Made by a program: the position numbers and the translations under genes
Source: Bacteroidia bacterium
GTDB taxonomy: Bacteria; Bacteroidota; Bacteroidia; AKYH767-A; OLB10
Assembly (NCBI GenBank): GCA_016788165.1
Contig: JAEUTH010000028.1
Location: 1 to 64,000, forward strand
DNA: 64,000 nucleotides
Direction: 5' to 3'
Shown here: in pieces, positions 47,276 to 56,467 of the stretch
Position numbering within the stretch: the first letter of the stretch is position 1
Layout: every line of letters begins with the position of its first letter
The notes under the pieces: model-generated
Seen by the model: only the letters and a program-made list of their open reading frames with translations
What the model was told of the DNA's origin: nothing
Database searches by the model: none

Positions 47276-49387
47276 ATGAAAAAAATATATGCTGCATTGT
47301 TAATAGCATGCTTTACGCAAGCCTCAGCCCAAAACAATCAAAATATCCCTTGCATAACCACTGAAGTGATGCAGGAATTAAAAGATGCTGACCCACAAAT
47401 TCAAAAGAATTTAAATGATTTAGAGTTTTTTACCGAAAAATATATCAAAGAAAAACATGTTAAAAATGCCGATGGTACCTATCAAAAAGTGCAAGGGGTA
47501 GTAAGAGTTATACCTGTGGTTTTTCACATTATACATGAAGGGGGCAACGAAAACATTTCAATAGCGCAATGCCAAAGTCAAATTGATGTATTAAATGCTG
47601 ATTTCAGACGACTTAATGCTGATACTACCGATACACCAGGCCCATTTCAAGCTATTGGTGGCGATGCCGAAATTGAATTTAGAATGGCACAATTAGATCC
47701 TAATGGAAATTGTACTGATGGTGTGGTACGCTTGTTTTCTACACTTACAAACAATGCACGCAATAATGTAAAATCGTTAAGCTATTGGCCTAGCAATAAA
47801 TATTTAAATGTTTGGGTTGTAAAAAGCATACGCGGTGCACAACCACCCTTGCAAGTTGCCGGGTTTGCACAATTTCCGGGTGGTGCAGCGGCCACAGATG
47901 GTATAGTAATTTGCCATCAGTTTTTAGGTACCATAGGTACTTCAACAGGCAGTGGTGAAGGCCGCACAACTACACATGAAGTTGGCCACTGGCTTAACTT
48001 AATACATATTTGGGGTGATGATGCTGGCGCATGTTCAGGCTCTGATTTTGTAAGCGATACGCCCAATCAAGCAAACCTAAACCAAAGTAATTGTCCTACA
48101 TTTCCACATACCGATGCATGTACGCCTGCAGGCAATGGTGTATTATATAGCGATTACATGGACTACACCAATGGTAATTGCCAAAATATTTTTACAGTTG
48201 GCCAATGTGCACGTATGAATGCAGCCTTATCTTCTGGTACCAGTCAACGCAACAACCTATGGTCGTCAACCAATTTAGTAGCTACCGGCACCAATGGAAC
48301 ACCGGCAGTACCATGCGCACCTATACCTTCTGTTGTTTTTGGTGTACGAAATATTTGTGCAGGTGGTAACTTAACTTTTAATGAGTATGTATATAATGGT
48401 ATTCCTACATCGCGCGATTGGGTTTTTACCGGTGGCAACCCTGCAACCAGCACCAATGCCAGCGAAGTGGTAACTTACAACACACCCGGCACCTATAATG
48501 TTACTTATACAGCAACAAATGCAGTAGGCTCTAACACTACTACTTATGCAGGCATTGTAAATGTGTTGCCAACTATCGGTGTTAAAAGTGTGCCATATAC
48601 TGACGGATTTGAAGGCAGTTTCCCCGGTTTTGATTACGATGTTATTAATGGCGAAGGCAATTTTACATGGGAGCAAACCAGCTTAGCTGCCGCAACAGGC
48701 ACCAAATCAATACGGATAAATAACTTTGCCGGTAATGCAATTTTTGATGATTTTTATACACCAACCTTTAATTGTACAAATGTTACCAATGTGCAACTTC
48801 AATATAAAGTTGCCTTTGCTGTAAGAAATACCGCCAGTATTGATAATTTGAAGGTTTTTGTGAGTACGGATTGTGGTAAGTCCTGGACATTACGGCAAAC
48901 CAAGTCGGGGCTAAACTTAGCAACCGTTTCAACGGCTGTATCATCGGCATTTGTCCCTTCTGCTACACAATGGCGTCAGGAAACAGTTAATATGAACTTA
49001 AATGCAAGCAATGAACCCAATGTAAGATTTAGGTTTCAGTTTACCTATGGCACCAATGGCCTATATGCCAATAACATTTATATTGACGACATAAACATCT
49101 CTGGCCTAACAAATATTAACGATGCTTTTGCCAAAGACTCAGAATTAAGCCTTAAGCCAAACCCTACAAAAGGTATAGCTACATTAACATTTAATGTAAC
49201 CCAAGCAGGTTCCTATCAAATTCAAGTTTTGGATGTGGTTGGAAAAGTTTGTCAAGCTCAGGTGTTTAACGACTTATCTTTAGGAATAAATAAAACCGAA
49301 GTTGGCAATCAGCTTAAGCCGGGATTGTATTTCGTTCAAGTAATACATAACCATAAAATGGCTGTATTAAAGCTGGTAATTGAATAG
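47276..49387 (+). CDS. Secreted M43 (cytophagalysin/pappalysin-like) metalloprotease with T9SS sorting domain
   Basis: 703 residues with a signal peptide (KIYAALLIACFTQASAQ). The zinc site is HEVGHWLNLIH with His234, Glu235, His238 and His244, and the Met-turn is in SDYMDYTNG. VIPVVFHIIHEGGNENIS precedes it, as in M43 enzymes. A PKD domain (~355-430) and a MAM/jelly-roll-like region (~440-615) follow. The last ~80 residues are a T9SS type A domain (SLKPNPTKGIATLTF, LKPGLYFVQV, Lys-containing tail). It is exported by T9SS and is probably a surface or secreted protease. TAGATTTG at 47234-47241 may be its -7 box. Confidence 0.9.
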   Translation: MKKIYAALLIACFTQASAQNNQNIPCITTEVMQELKDADPQIQKNLNDLEFFTEKYIKEKHVKNADGTYQKVQGVVRVIPVVFHIIHEGGNENISIAQCQSQIDVLNADFRRLNADTTDTPGPFQAIGGDAEIEFRMAQLDPNGNCTDGVVRLFSTLTNNARNNVKSLSYWPSNKYLNVWVVKSIRGAQPPLQVAGFAQFPGGAAATDGIVICHQFLGTIGTSTGSGEGRTTTHEVGHWLNLIHIWGDDAGACSGSDFVSDTPNQANLNQSNCPTFPHTDACTPAGNGVLYSDYMDYTNGNCQNIFTVGQCARMNAALSSGTSQRNNLWSSTNLVATGTNGTPAVPCAPIPSVVFGVRNICAGGNLTFNEYVYNGIPTSRDWVFTGGNPATSTNASEVVTYNTPGTYNVTYTATNAVGSNTTTYAGIVNVLPTIGVKSVPYTDGFEGSFPGFDYDVINGEGNFTWEQTSLAAATGTKSIRINNFAGNAIFDDFYTPTFNCTNVTNVQLQYKVAFAVRNTASIDNLKVFVSTDCGKSWTLRQTKSGLNLATVSTAVSSAFVPSATQWRQETVNMNLNASNEPNVRFRFQFTYGTNGLYANNIYIDDINISGLTNINDAFAKDSELSLKPNPTKGIATLTFNVTQAGSYQIQVLDVVGKVCQAQVFNDLSLGINKTEVGNQLKPGLYFVQVIHNHKMAVLKLVIE

Positions 49388-49412
49388 TGTGATTAATATA
49401 AAGCATTCACTA

Positions 49413-49443
49413 TTGCTAAGTTAAGCCTATATTACTACATTTG
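49413..49443 (+). promoter_or_regulatory. Promoter of the DUF177-rpmF-plsX group
   Basis: TTG at 49413-49415, 20 nt, then TACATTTG at 49436-49443. The predicted transcript start is about 49450, with a ~22-nt leader containing the short palindrome ccttttttaaaaagg. It drives the GTG-started DUF177 gene and probably rpmF. Confidence 0.6.
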
Positions 49444-49471
49444 CCGTCCTTTTTTAAAAAGGGAAATTGAA

Positions 49472-50011
49472 GTGGTTGATAAATTAAAATATTTTGACGT
49501 ACCGTTTGCCGGTTTATCACTTGGAAACCACACGTATAAATACACCATTGACCAATCGTTCTTTACATATTTTAATCAGCAAATGCCTCAATGTAAGTTT
49601 GAGGTAAGCGTTGTTTTAAACAAGCAACCGCAAATATTAAATATTTCGTTTAATACAGTAGGCGAAATGCAGGCAATTTGTGGACGCTGTACCGATGAAT
49701 TTATAATGCCCATCGTAGCCCAAAATCAGTTATTGATTAAATTTGGTTTGCAGGCAGCCGAAGAGGATGTAGATGTAATGGTAATACCAAACACCGAAAC
49801 ACATATAAATTTGGCACAATACATTTATGAATATGTAATGGTAGCCATACCCATGCATCAGGTACATCCTACAGATAATGCAGGCAGAAGCCAATGCAAC
49901 CAGACGTTTTTAAAACAAATAGAAAAAAGGAAAGACGAAAGCGCCCAACTAAAACAACAAACCAGCGATCCGCGTTGGGATATTTTAAAACAATTAAACA
50001 ATAACAATTAA
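49472..50011 (+). CDS. YceD/DUF177 family protein
   Basis: 179 residues. The Cys pair CGRC (in QAICGRCTDEFIMPI) is the usual signature of the family; the C-terminal part has DPRWDILKQL. The gene is nearly always followed by rpmF, as here (36-bp gap), and the family is linked to ribosome or 23S RNA maturation in bacteria and plants. The start is GTG at 49472, giving MVDKLKYFDVPFAGLSLG; there is no better ATG upstream. A promoter fits just before it. Confidence 0.88.
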   Translation: MVDKLKYFDVPFAGLSLGNHTYKYTIDQSFFTYFNQQMPQCKFEVSVVLNKQPQILNISFNTVGEMQAICGRCTDEFIMPIVAQNQLLIKFGLQAAEEDVDVMVIPNTETHINLAQYIYEYVMVAIPMHQVHPTDNAGRSQCNQTFLKQIEKRKDESAQLKQQTSDPRWDILKQLNNNN

Positions 50012-50047
50012 CAGGTTTGTAGAAGCGAACCAAATAAAATTAGTACC

Positions 50048-50230
50048 ATGCCAAATCCAAAGCACAAACACTCGAAATCAAGACGTGATAAGCGCAGAAC
50101 ACATTACAAAGCAACAGCCCCAACCGTTATGGTTGATAAAACAACTGGCGAGTCGCATTTAATGCACCGTGCCTACTGGTTAGAAAACAAGCTCTACTAT
50201 AAGGGCAAAGTAGTTATGGAACGCGCTTAA
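50048..50230 (+). CDS. rpmF: 50S ribosomal protein bL32
   Basis: 60 residues: [20 protein letters not shown] at the start, then ...[20 protein letters not shown]. It lacks the Cys4 zinc ribbon found in some bL32 proteins. A strong terminator follows at 50238-50280, so plsX may be largely separate in transcription despite the conserved order DUF177-rpmF-plsX. Confidence 0.96.
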   Translation: MPNPKHKHSKSRRDKRRTHYKATAPTVMVDKTTGESHLMHRAYWLENKLYYKGKVVMERA

Positions 50231-50237
50231 ATTCAAT

Positions 50238-50280
50238 AAAACCTGTACGATGATTTTTTTTGGGTACAGGTTTTTTCCTT
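50238..50280 (+). terminator. Terminator after rpmF
   Basis: aaaacctgtac (50238-50248) pairs with gtacaggtttt (50264-50274), a perfect 11-bp stem, followed by ttccttttttt. Confidence 0.8.
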
Positions 50281-50318
50281 TTTTTATAATTTCAAAGTTC
50301 TAAGCTTAGTATTTAAGT

Positions 50319-51278
50319 ATGCGTATAGGATTGGACATCATGGGTGGCGATTATGCACCGTTAGAAATAACTTTAGGTGCACTTTTAGCACAACCGCTTT
50401 TAACCGAAGTCCGTTTGGTATTAATCGGAAGTGAATCGGCAGCCCGTAAAATAATTACGGAAAACCAAGGCAATCCGGCTAACTTCGACTTTGTTAACAG
50501 TATCGATGTAATTGAAATGCACGAACATCCGGCCAAAGCATTTCAACAAAAACCAAACTCAAGCATTAGTATCGGATTTCACTTACTTAAAGAAGGTAAA
50601 ATTGATGCCTTTTGCAGTGCCGGAAATACCGGAGCCATGTTAGTGGGCAGTATGTTTTCAGTAAAAACAATACAAGGCATTATGCGACCCGCTATAAGTA
50701 CACTGGTTCCAAAAGAAAAGGGCGGGTATGGTTTGCTTTTAGATGTAGGCGTAAATGCCGACTGCAAACCCGAAAACCTGCAACAATTTGCTATGTTAGG
50801 CTCACTTTATGCCGAACATGTTTGCCATATACCTAACCCAAAGGTAGCTTTAATGAGTATTGGCGAGGAAGACGAAAAAGGCAATGTGCTTACACAAGCA
50901 GCAAACCAATTATTAAAAAATACTTCAGGAATTAATTTTGTTGGAAACGTAGAAGGTCGCGACCTGTTTAATGATAAGGCCGATGTTATTGTTTGCGATG
51001 GTTTTACAGGCAATATCATGCTAAAATTAGCCGAATCATTTTATTCGCTTACTACGAAACGCAAACTTAAAGACGAGTATTTTGATAAGTTTAATTTCGA
51101 AAGCTACGGAGGAACACCCATTTTAGGCGTAAATGGAACCGTAATGATAGCACATGGTATATCAAATGCCACAGCTGTTAAAGCCATGCTTGTGTTAACG
51201 CATGAAGTTGTAGCAGCGCAACTTCCACAAAAAATCGCCTCAGCAATTGCCTCGCAAGTGCCACAAGCCAACCAATAA
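50319..51278 (+). CDS. plsX: Phosphate acyltransferase PlsX
   Basis: 319 residues beginning MRIGLDIMGGDYAPLEIT. GKIDAFCSAGNTGAMLVGS and VCDGFTGNIMLKLAE are characteristic. It makes acyl-phosphate from acyl-ACP for phospholipid synthesis and is membrane-associated. It lies downstream of rpmF as in many bacteria, but here without the usual fabH next to it; an ECF sigma gene follows instead. Confidence 0.95.
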   Translation: MRIGLDIMGGDYAPLEITLGALLAQPLLTEVRLVLIGSESAARKIITENQGNPANFDFVNSIDVIEMHEHPAKAFQQKPNSSISIGFHLLKEGKIDAFCSAGNTGAMLVGSMFSVKTIQGIMRPAISTLVPKEKGGYGLLLDVGVNADCKPENLQQFAMLGSLYAEHVCHIPNPKVALMSIGEEDEKGNVLTQAANQLLKNTSGINFVGNVEGRDLFNDKADVIVCDGFTGNIMLKLAESFYSLTTKRKLKDEYFDKFNFESYGGTPILGVNGTVMIAHGISNATAVKAMLVLTHEVVAAQLPQKIASAIASQVPQANQ

Positions 51279-51368
51279 CTTGCCGGTACAGTTTTTTTAA
51301 ATTTTTTTTATAACCCAGGCGTCTTTTCATTAAATAATTACGTCTTAAGGTTAATTCAAACATTTGTA

Positions 51369-51896
51369 ATGGATGAGCAACAACTCGTAACCAACTGTTT
51401 AAAAGGAGACAAAACAGCTCAAAAGCAGTTTTACGAAATGTTTGCCCGCAAAATGATGGGAGTTTGTTTACGCTACTCCAACGATTTGGCAACAGCCGAA
51501 GATTATTTGCAGGAATCATTTATTAAAGTGTTTGGAAAGTTAAGTCAATATCAGTTTAAAGGTTCTTTAGAAGGCTGGGTAAAACGAATAGTAGTAAATG
51601 TTGTTTTAGATGAACTCCGTAAAAACCGGATTTTGTTCGATAGTAATGCCGAAGTAACGGACGTACTGCAAACAACAGATGATGTAGTTTCGAACATGGA
51701 GGCAAAACAATTATTGCAGATAATACAAAGGTTGCCCACCGGTTACAGAACCGTATTTAACTTATATGCTATCGAAGGTTACCAGCATAACGAAATTGCC
51801 AACATGTTACAAATTAGCGAGAGCACATCAAAATCACAATACCAAAAAGCAAAAATCCAGATTCAGAAAACACTAAAAGCACAAACTATTATTTAA
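51369..51896 (+). CDS. ECF-type sigma-70 family RNA polymerase sigma factor
   Basis: 175 residues. Region 2 covers ~20-85 (ARKMMGVCLRYSNDLATAED, QESFIKVFGKLSQYQFKGS) and region 4 covers ~115-170 (RLPTGYRTVFNLYAIEGYQH, NEIANMLQISESTSKSQYQK). There is no region 1 or 3, as expected for ECF. Its stop overlaps the start of the next gene by one base (TAATG at 51894-51898), a sign of translational coupling to a putative anti-sigma partner. The -35/-10 target is unknown. Confidence 0.92.
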   Translation: MDEQQLVTNCLKGDKTAQKQFYEMFARKMMGVCLRYSNDLATAEDYLQESFIKVFGKLSQYQFKGSLEGWVKRIVVNVVLDELRKNRILFDSNAEVTDVLQTTDDVVSNMEAKQLLQIIQRLPTGYRTVFNLYAIEGYQHNEIANMLQISESTSKSQYQKAKIQIQKTLKAQTII

Positions 51897-52765
51897 TGCA
51901 ACCCACCTCGTTTGAAAATATGTTTAAAGATGCATTCGAAAATTTCGAAGCAGAGGTTAATCCACAAATTTGGGTGCAAGTGCAACAGCAAATTCCAACC
52001 ACTGCAGTTACACCACAAGCAAGTGTTACTTTTTCAGGGGTTAAAACATTATTAATTGCAGGTGTAACAGCCATTGCTGCAATTACAGCAGCGGTTGTTT
52101 ACAAATCCGAGCCAAAGTTAAATACCCTGGTTGAAAGCAAAGATAATCCCGTTGATAATAAGGTTGAAAAGACTGTAGCGCCTGTACAAAGTATTGAAAA
52201 GGTATTACCGGAGCTTATAAAAGAAAACGAAACCCAAAAAGTACAACCCGCGCCAGCTCCTGCTTCAACAACCGTTTTAAAATTGCCCGAAACAACAAAT
52301 GAAAGTTCGGCAAACAATGATAACCAAGCTTCCGAACCATTAAACACCGTAACCAATCAAACTAAAATAAAAGAGTCAGAACCGGTAGTCGAAGTTATAA
52401 ATCAGGATGATAAGCATGAAAACAACCTATCATCAATTCAAAACACAGAAGCTGAGAAAACAAAAGAAACTGAAGAAATTAAAGACTTTAATTGGGGCAG
52501 AATAAGCAATACTTTTACACCCAATGCCGATGGAAAAAATGACGTTTTTAAAATACATTTACCCGATGCCAATTATTTTAAAGCAACCATTTTAAACATA
52601 AACGGAAAAATTTTGCATGAATGGGAAGGCGAAAACGGCTTTTGGGATGGAAAAGATGCTGGGGGTTATGATTTACCAAAGGGAATGTATGTGTATTACA
52701 TTATTGCAACTGATACAAACGGAAATACACATAAAACAAAAGGAAGCATTAGCATATTAAAATAA
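51896..52765 (+). CDS. Putative anti-sigma-like single-pass membrane protein with a CHU_C (T9SS type B-like) domain
   Basis: 289 residues. Residues 1-47 are cytoplasmic and resemble short anti-sigma tails (FENMFKDAFENFEAEVNPQIW, Gln-rich). A transmembrane helix is at 49-69 (VKTLLIAGVTAIAAITAAVV). A ~130-residue Pro/Glu/Asn-rich linker follows. Residues ~201-289 form a CHU_C-like domain: NTFTPNADGKNDVF, ILNINGKILHEWEGENGFWD, LPKGMYVYYI. There is no cleavable signal peptide. The gene overlaps the ECF sigma stop and lies 27 bp before a type B cargo gene. I infer an anti-sigma role from position; no anti-sigma zinc motif is present. The CHU_C end would lie in the periplasm. Confidence 0.8.
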   Translation: MQPTSFENMFKDAFENFEAEVNPQIWVQVQQQIPTTAVTPQASVTFSGVKTLLIAGVTAIAAITAAVVYKSEPKLNTLVESKDNPVDNKVEKTVAPVQSIEKVLPELIKENETQKVQPAPAPASTTVLKLPETTNESSANNDNQASEPLNTVTNQTKIKESEPVVEVINQDDKHENNLSSIQNTEAEKTKETEEIKDFNWGRISNTFTPNADGKNDVFKIHLPDANYFKATILNINGKILHEWEGENGFWDGKDAGGYDLPKGMYVYYIIATDTNGNTHKTKGSISILK

Positions 52766-52792
52766 ATATTAAACAATTATAATTATATCACC

Positions 52793-55700
52793 ATGAAAAA
52801 ATTATTTACATTATTAATTGCAATCACAGCCTTTGTAGTGTTGGGTTTGCAAAGTGCCGAAGCATCACATGCACAAGGTGCCGACATTACCTATACTTAT
52901 ACCGGTACGCCCAATGAGTATATTATAACTTTGCGTTTTTACCGCGATTGTGCCGGTATTGACGCACCACCATCTGTAGATATTTGTTACTCATCGGCAT
53001 CTTCAGGTTTTAGTAGTACCATTATTATGTTTCCTATTGCAGGTACAGGTAATCCCATTCCAAGCTCATCATGCGTAACTACGCCTACCAATTGTACAGG
53101 CTTTGGTGGTTTTGGTACTGAAGAATGGATTTACCAGGAAGTTTTAACCTTGCCTAATGCGGCAAACGACTGGATTTTCAGCTACAATGTTTGTTGCCGT
53201 AATACGCAAATTACGACCTTAGCCAATGCGGGCGGACAGGATATTTATGTAAGTGCCACCTTAAATAATTTAGATTTCCCAACCAACAGTTCACCTTATT
53301 TTGACTCCGTACCGGTTACTACCTTTTGTGTAAATAACCAATTCTATTATTACCAGGGAGCTTTTGATGTTGATGGCGATTCATTAAATTACAGTTTAGT
53401 ACCTGCAGAAGGTAACTTTAGTTGTCCTGCAGCGCCAACTAACTTAGCATATAATGCACCATTTTCGGCTACAAACCCATTACAAACTTTAAATGGAACA
53501 ACCATTGACCCATTAACCGGAGTAATTTCATTTTTACCCAATGCCATTCAGGTAGGGGTAATTTGTGTTTTAGTTGAAGAGTATGATACTACGCAGTTTC
53601 CGGCAGTTAAAAAGGGGCAGGTTAAACGTGATTTGCAGATATTAGTAATTAGCAATTGCATCGTTATTCAGCCAGCCCCAAGTGGCTTAGGTTCTGGTGG
53701 CGGTTATACCAATGCACTTTTTGCAAGTTGTGCCGATACATCCGTAATTGTTACTTTATCAGATGACGTACAATGTGGTTCTATTGCTGCCGATGGTTCT
53801 GATTTCCGTGCTATTGGGCCTAAAGGGCAGCCCAATCCCATATTTAAAGCCGAAGGTGTAAATTGTGTTAACGGTCAAACCGATAGCGTTCGGGTGTTCT
53901 TTTACTACCCATTAACAAAAACGCGCACTGCACTTTACATTAAAAAAGGAAATGATGGAAACACCATGCTTAGTGAATGTGGAAACACAATTTATGAAAC
54001 AAATGAATTAGATTCATTAGTTGTTAACGACACCATAAATATTATTATTCAGGATACTTCAATTATTGACTTAAATGTACCCAATGTAGCGCCTTGTGTC
54101 TTTAAAGAACTTACAGTTAATATGCTCGATCAGTTTATTTGTTCAACTATCAGAGCTAATGGTAGCGATTTTAAATTGGTAGATGCTACCGGAACACAAT
54201 TCCCTTTAATACAAGCTTATGGAGCATGCTCAGGTCCAACACCATTAAGCCCCGGTTCCTATACATCAACAATAACTGTTGTTGCCGCTCAAACAGTTGT
54301 TGGTACCAGTCCGTATTATTTAATTGCATTAACAGGTACCGATAATAACACCATAGCCAATTTATGCGAAACCTATGTAAATGTAGGCGACACCTTAGCA
54401 GTTATTGATGCCTCAGCTCCACTTCAGGTGTCTTTAGGTGCTGATATTTCGCAATGTGCCAATTTAGGCAACCCGGTATTAAACACACAATTAGTTGGTG
54501 TAACAACATCTTGGTTATATAATGGCAATAATTTACCTGATACAGCCAGTTTTATTAGTGCCACCCAAACCGGCCAATACATTGTAAATGTTTCGGCAAG
54601 CCCTACTTGTAATGGTTCTGATACAGTAAATGTAAATCTGATAGCAGCGCCTACAGCCACCATTTTAGCAAATGGTATTTCAACCGATCAGGTTACCATT
54701 TGTGTGGGTACACCTTTCCCAACATTAGATGGAACGGTAGCAGGAGCAGTAGAATATGTGTGGACATTAAATGGTACCGTAGTTAGCAATGCAGCAACCT
54801 TTGTACCTACCCAAGATGGTAGCTATACTTTACAAACAAGCTCACTACCTAATGGCGGCTGCGCCACTACCGATTTAATAACCATCACTACTGTTCAATC
54901 AATAGTAGTAAATTTAGGTAACAATATTACACAATGCGCCAACGTAGCGCCACCGGTTTTAGATGCAGGTGTTTTCCCGGGTGCTAATTATTTATGGAGC
55001 AATGGCGAAACTACCCAAACCGTAACTGCAACTGTAGCTGGTACCTATATAGTAACAGTTACTTATGGCGTTAACTGTAGTGCAAGCGATACGATTGATG
55101 TAATTTTTGATGCCGTGCCTGCAATACCGGCATTGGCCGATCAAAATATTTGTTATAACATAGCAATAAGCCCACTAAATGCCAATCCGTTTGGTACACA
55201 ACCACCTACAGCAACTTATACCTGGACTGATGCAGGTGGCGCAGTAGTTGGCAATGCCGCATTGTTTAATCCGTTGGTAGCAGGTACATATACAGTTTCA
55301 ATTTCAAACAATGGATGTTCTGTTACCGATGATGCTACCGTAACTGTAGAAGCTCAAATTCCATTAAACTTGGGAGCTCCACAAACTATATGTGGTGCAC
55401 CTATTTTAATTGATGCAGGCTTTGCCGGTCAGGTAACTGCATATAACTGGACAAAAGATGGAAGCCCATTTGGCAACACACAGACTATAAATGCAAATGG
55501 CCCCGGTACTTACACTGTAACCACGACTACAGCATTGGGATGTACATCTGTTGCATCTGTTCAAATTAATGCAGGTACTTTTGCAACAACAATTACTGGC
55601 GACAATGTAATTTGCGAAAACAGTAGCGCAACCTTAGATGCCGGTTATACAGGAACAGCAGTTGCTAATTTTGCCTGGACATTAAACGGAACAGCTACAG

Positions 55701-56326
55701 GCAGCAATGCAAATACCATAACAGCCAATGCAGCAGGTAACTATGTTGTTGTAATTACAGACGAATTTGGATGTGTGGCTACTGATACAGCATCTTTAGC
55801 TATTGAAAATATTTTAGTTGCACCTATACCCGTTTGTACTGCAGCACCAGTTGGCGGCACGTTTGCTTACATCTACACCTGGAATGCCATTGCAGGTTCA
55901 ACAGGTTATGAAATAAGCTTAGATGGTGGCCTAACCTGGATACAACCCAATACGCCTTCGAGCCCAACATCGCACGGTGTTGCACAACCTGCTCAAGAAT
56001 TTTTAGTACGCGCCTTAGGTACATTCTGCCCAACAGGCCGTACCTCTGAGCCTGCTCCTTGCCAAGTAGTAATACCAAACGTTGTTACTCCTAATGGCGA
56101 TGGTAAAAACGATACATTTGAAATGCTGAATCTTGGTCAATACAAGGGAGCTAAAATGTCAATCTACAACCGCTGGGGTAATGTAATTTACACAAGCGAT
56201 GACTATGGTTTAGCAAACAACTATGATTTTAAGGACGAACCAGACGGTACTTATTTCTATAGTTTAAGCATACCGGGTCAGGAAGCAAAATCGGGTACTA
56301 TTACCGTATTCCGTAAGCAGAAATAA
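52793..56326 (+). CDS. Giant secreted protein with T9SS type B (CHU_C) sorting domain
   Basis: 1177 residues with a signal peptide (LLIAITAFVVLGLQSAEA). The N-terminal ~270 residues (SHAQGADITYTYTGTPNEYI ... GAFDVDGDSLNYSLVPAEG) are the same module as in the 15749 protein. The middle has about eight Ig/PKD-like units of ~80 residues, recognisable by repeats such as LGADISQCAN, LGNNITQCAN and LDAGFAGQVTAYNW-like blocks. The C-terminus is a CHU_C domain: VVTPNGDGKNDTF, IYNRWGNVIYTSDD, PDGTYFYSLSI, ending RKQK. It should be exported by T9SS to the surface. It lies 27 bp after the CHU_C-fused membrane protein and is probably in one operon with the ECF sigma factor. Confidence 0.88.
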   Translation: MKKLFTLLIAITAFVVLGLQSAEASHAQGADITYTYTGTPNEYIITLRFYRDCAGIDAPPSVDICYSSASSGFSSTIIMFPIAGTGNPIPSSSCVTTPTNCTGFGGFGTEEWIYQEVLTLPNAANDWIFSYNVCCRNTQITTLANAGGQDIYVSATLNNLDFPTNSSPYFDSVPVTTFCVNNQFYYYQGAFDVDGDSLNYSLVPAEGNFSCPAAPTNLAYNAPFSATNPLQTLNGTTIDPLTGVISFLPNAIQVGVICVLVEEYDTTQFPAVKKGQVKRDLQILVISNCIVIQPAPSGLGSGGGYTNALFASCADTSVIVTLSDDVQCGSIAADGSDFRAIGPKGQPNPIFKAEGVNCVNGQTDSVRVFFYYPLTKTRTALYIKKGNDGNTMLSECGNTIYETNELDSLVVNDTINIIIQDTSIIDLNVPNVAPCVFKELTVNMLDQFICSTIRANGSDFKLVDATGTQFPLIQAYGACSGPTPLSPGSYTSTITVVAAQTVVGTSPYYLIALTGTDNNTIANLCETYVNVGDTLAVIDASAPLQVSLGADISQCANLGNPVLNTQLVGVTTSWLYNGNNLPDTASFISATQTGQYIVNVSASPTCNGSDTVNVNLIAAPTATILANGISTDQVTICVGTPFPTLDGTVAGAVEYVWTLNGTVVSNAATFVPTQDGSYTLQTSSLPNGGCATTDLITITTVQSIVVNLGNNITQCANVAPPVLDAGVFPGANYLWSNGETTQTVTATVAGTYIVTVTYGVNCSASDTIDVIFDAVPAIPALADQNICYNIAISPLNANPFGTQPPTATYTWTDAGGAVVGNAALFNPLVAGTYTVSISNNGCSVTDDATVTVEAQIPLNLGAPQTICGAPILIDAGFAGQVTAYNWTKDGSPFGNTQTINANGPGTYTVTTTTALGCTSVASVQINAGTFATTITGDNVICENSSATLDAGYTGTAVANFAWTLNGTATGSNANTITANAAGNYVVVITDEFGCVATDTASLAIENILVAPIPVCTAAPVGGTFAYIYTWNAIAGSTGYEISLDGGLTWIQPNTPSSPTSHGVAQPAQEFLVRALGTFCPTGRTSEPAPCQVVIPNVVTPNGDGKNDTFEMLNLGQYKGAKMSIYNRWGNVIYTSDDYGLANNYDFKDEPDGTYFYSLSIPGQEAKSGTITVFRKQK

Positions 56327-56343
56327 TAACACGTTAAACCCGT

Positions 56344-56381
56344 AAGCGCCTTGTAAGTTAAATTGCAAGGCGCTTTTTTTA
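56344..56381 (+). terminator. Terminator after the giant secreted protein
   Basis: aagcgccttg (56344-56353) pairs perfectly with caaggcgctt (56366-56375), followed by a T-rich tract. Confidence 0.85.
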
Positions 56382-56467
56382 TTTATACAGCTTATAGTTT
56401 GATAGCTAAGGCTTTGTAGCTTATTTATACTTTAGCCAACCAATTTTAAGTTTATAATGCGTGATTT

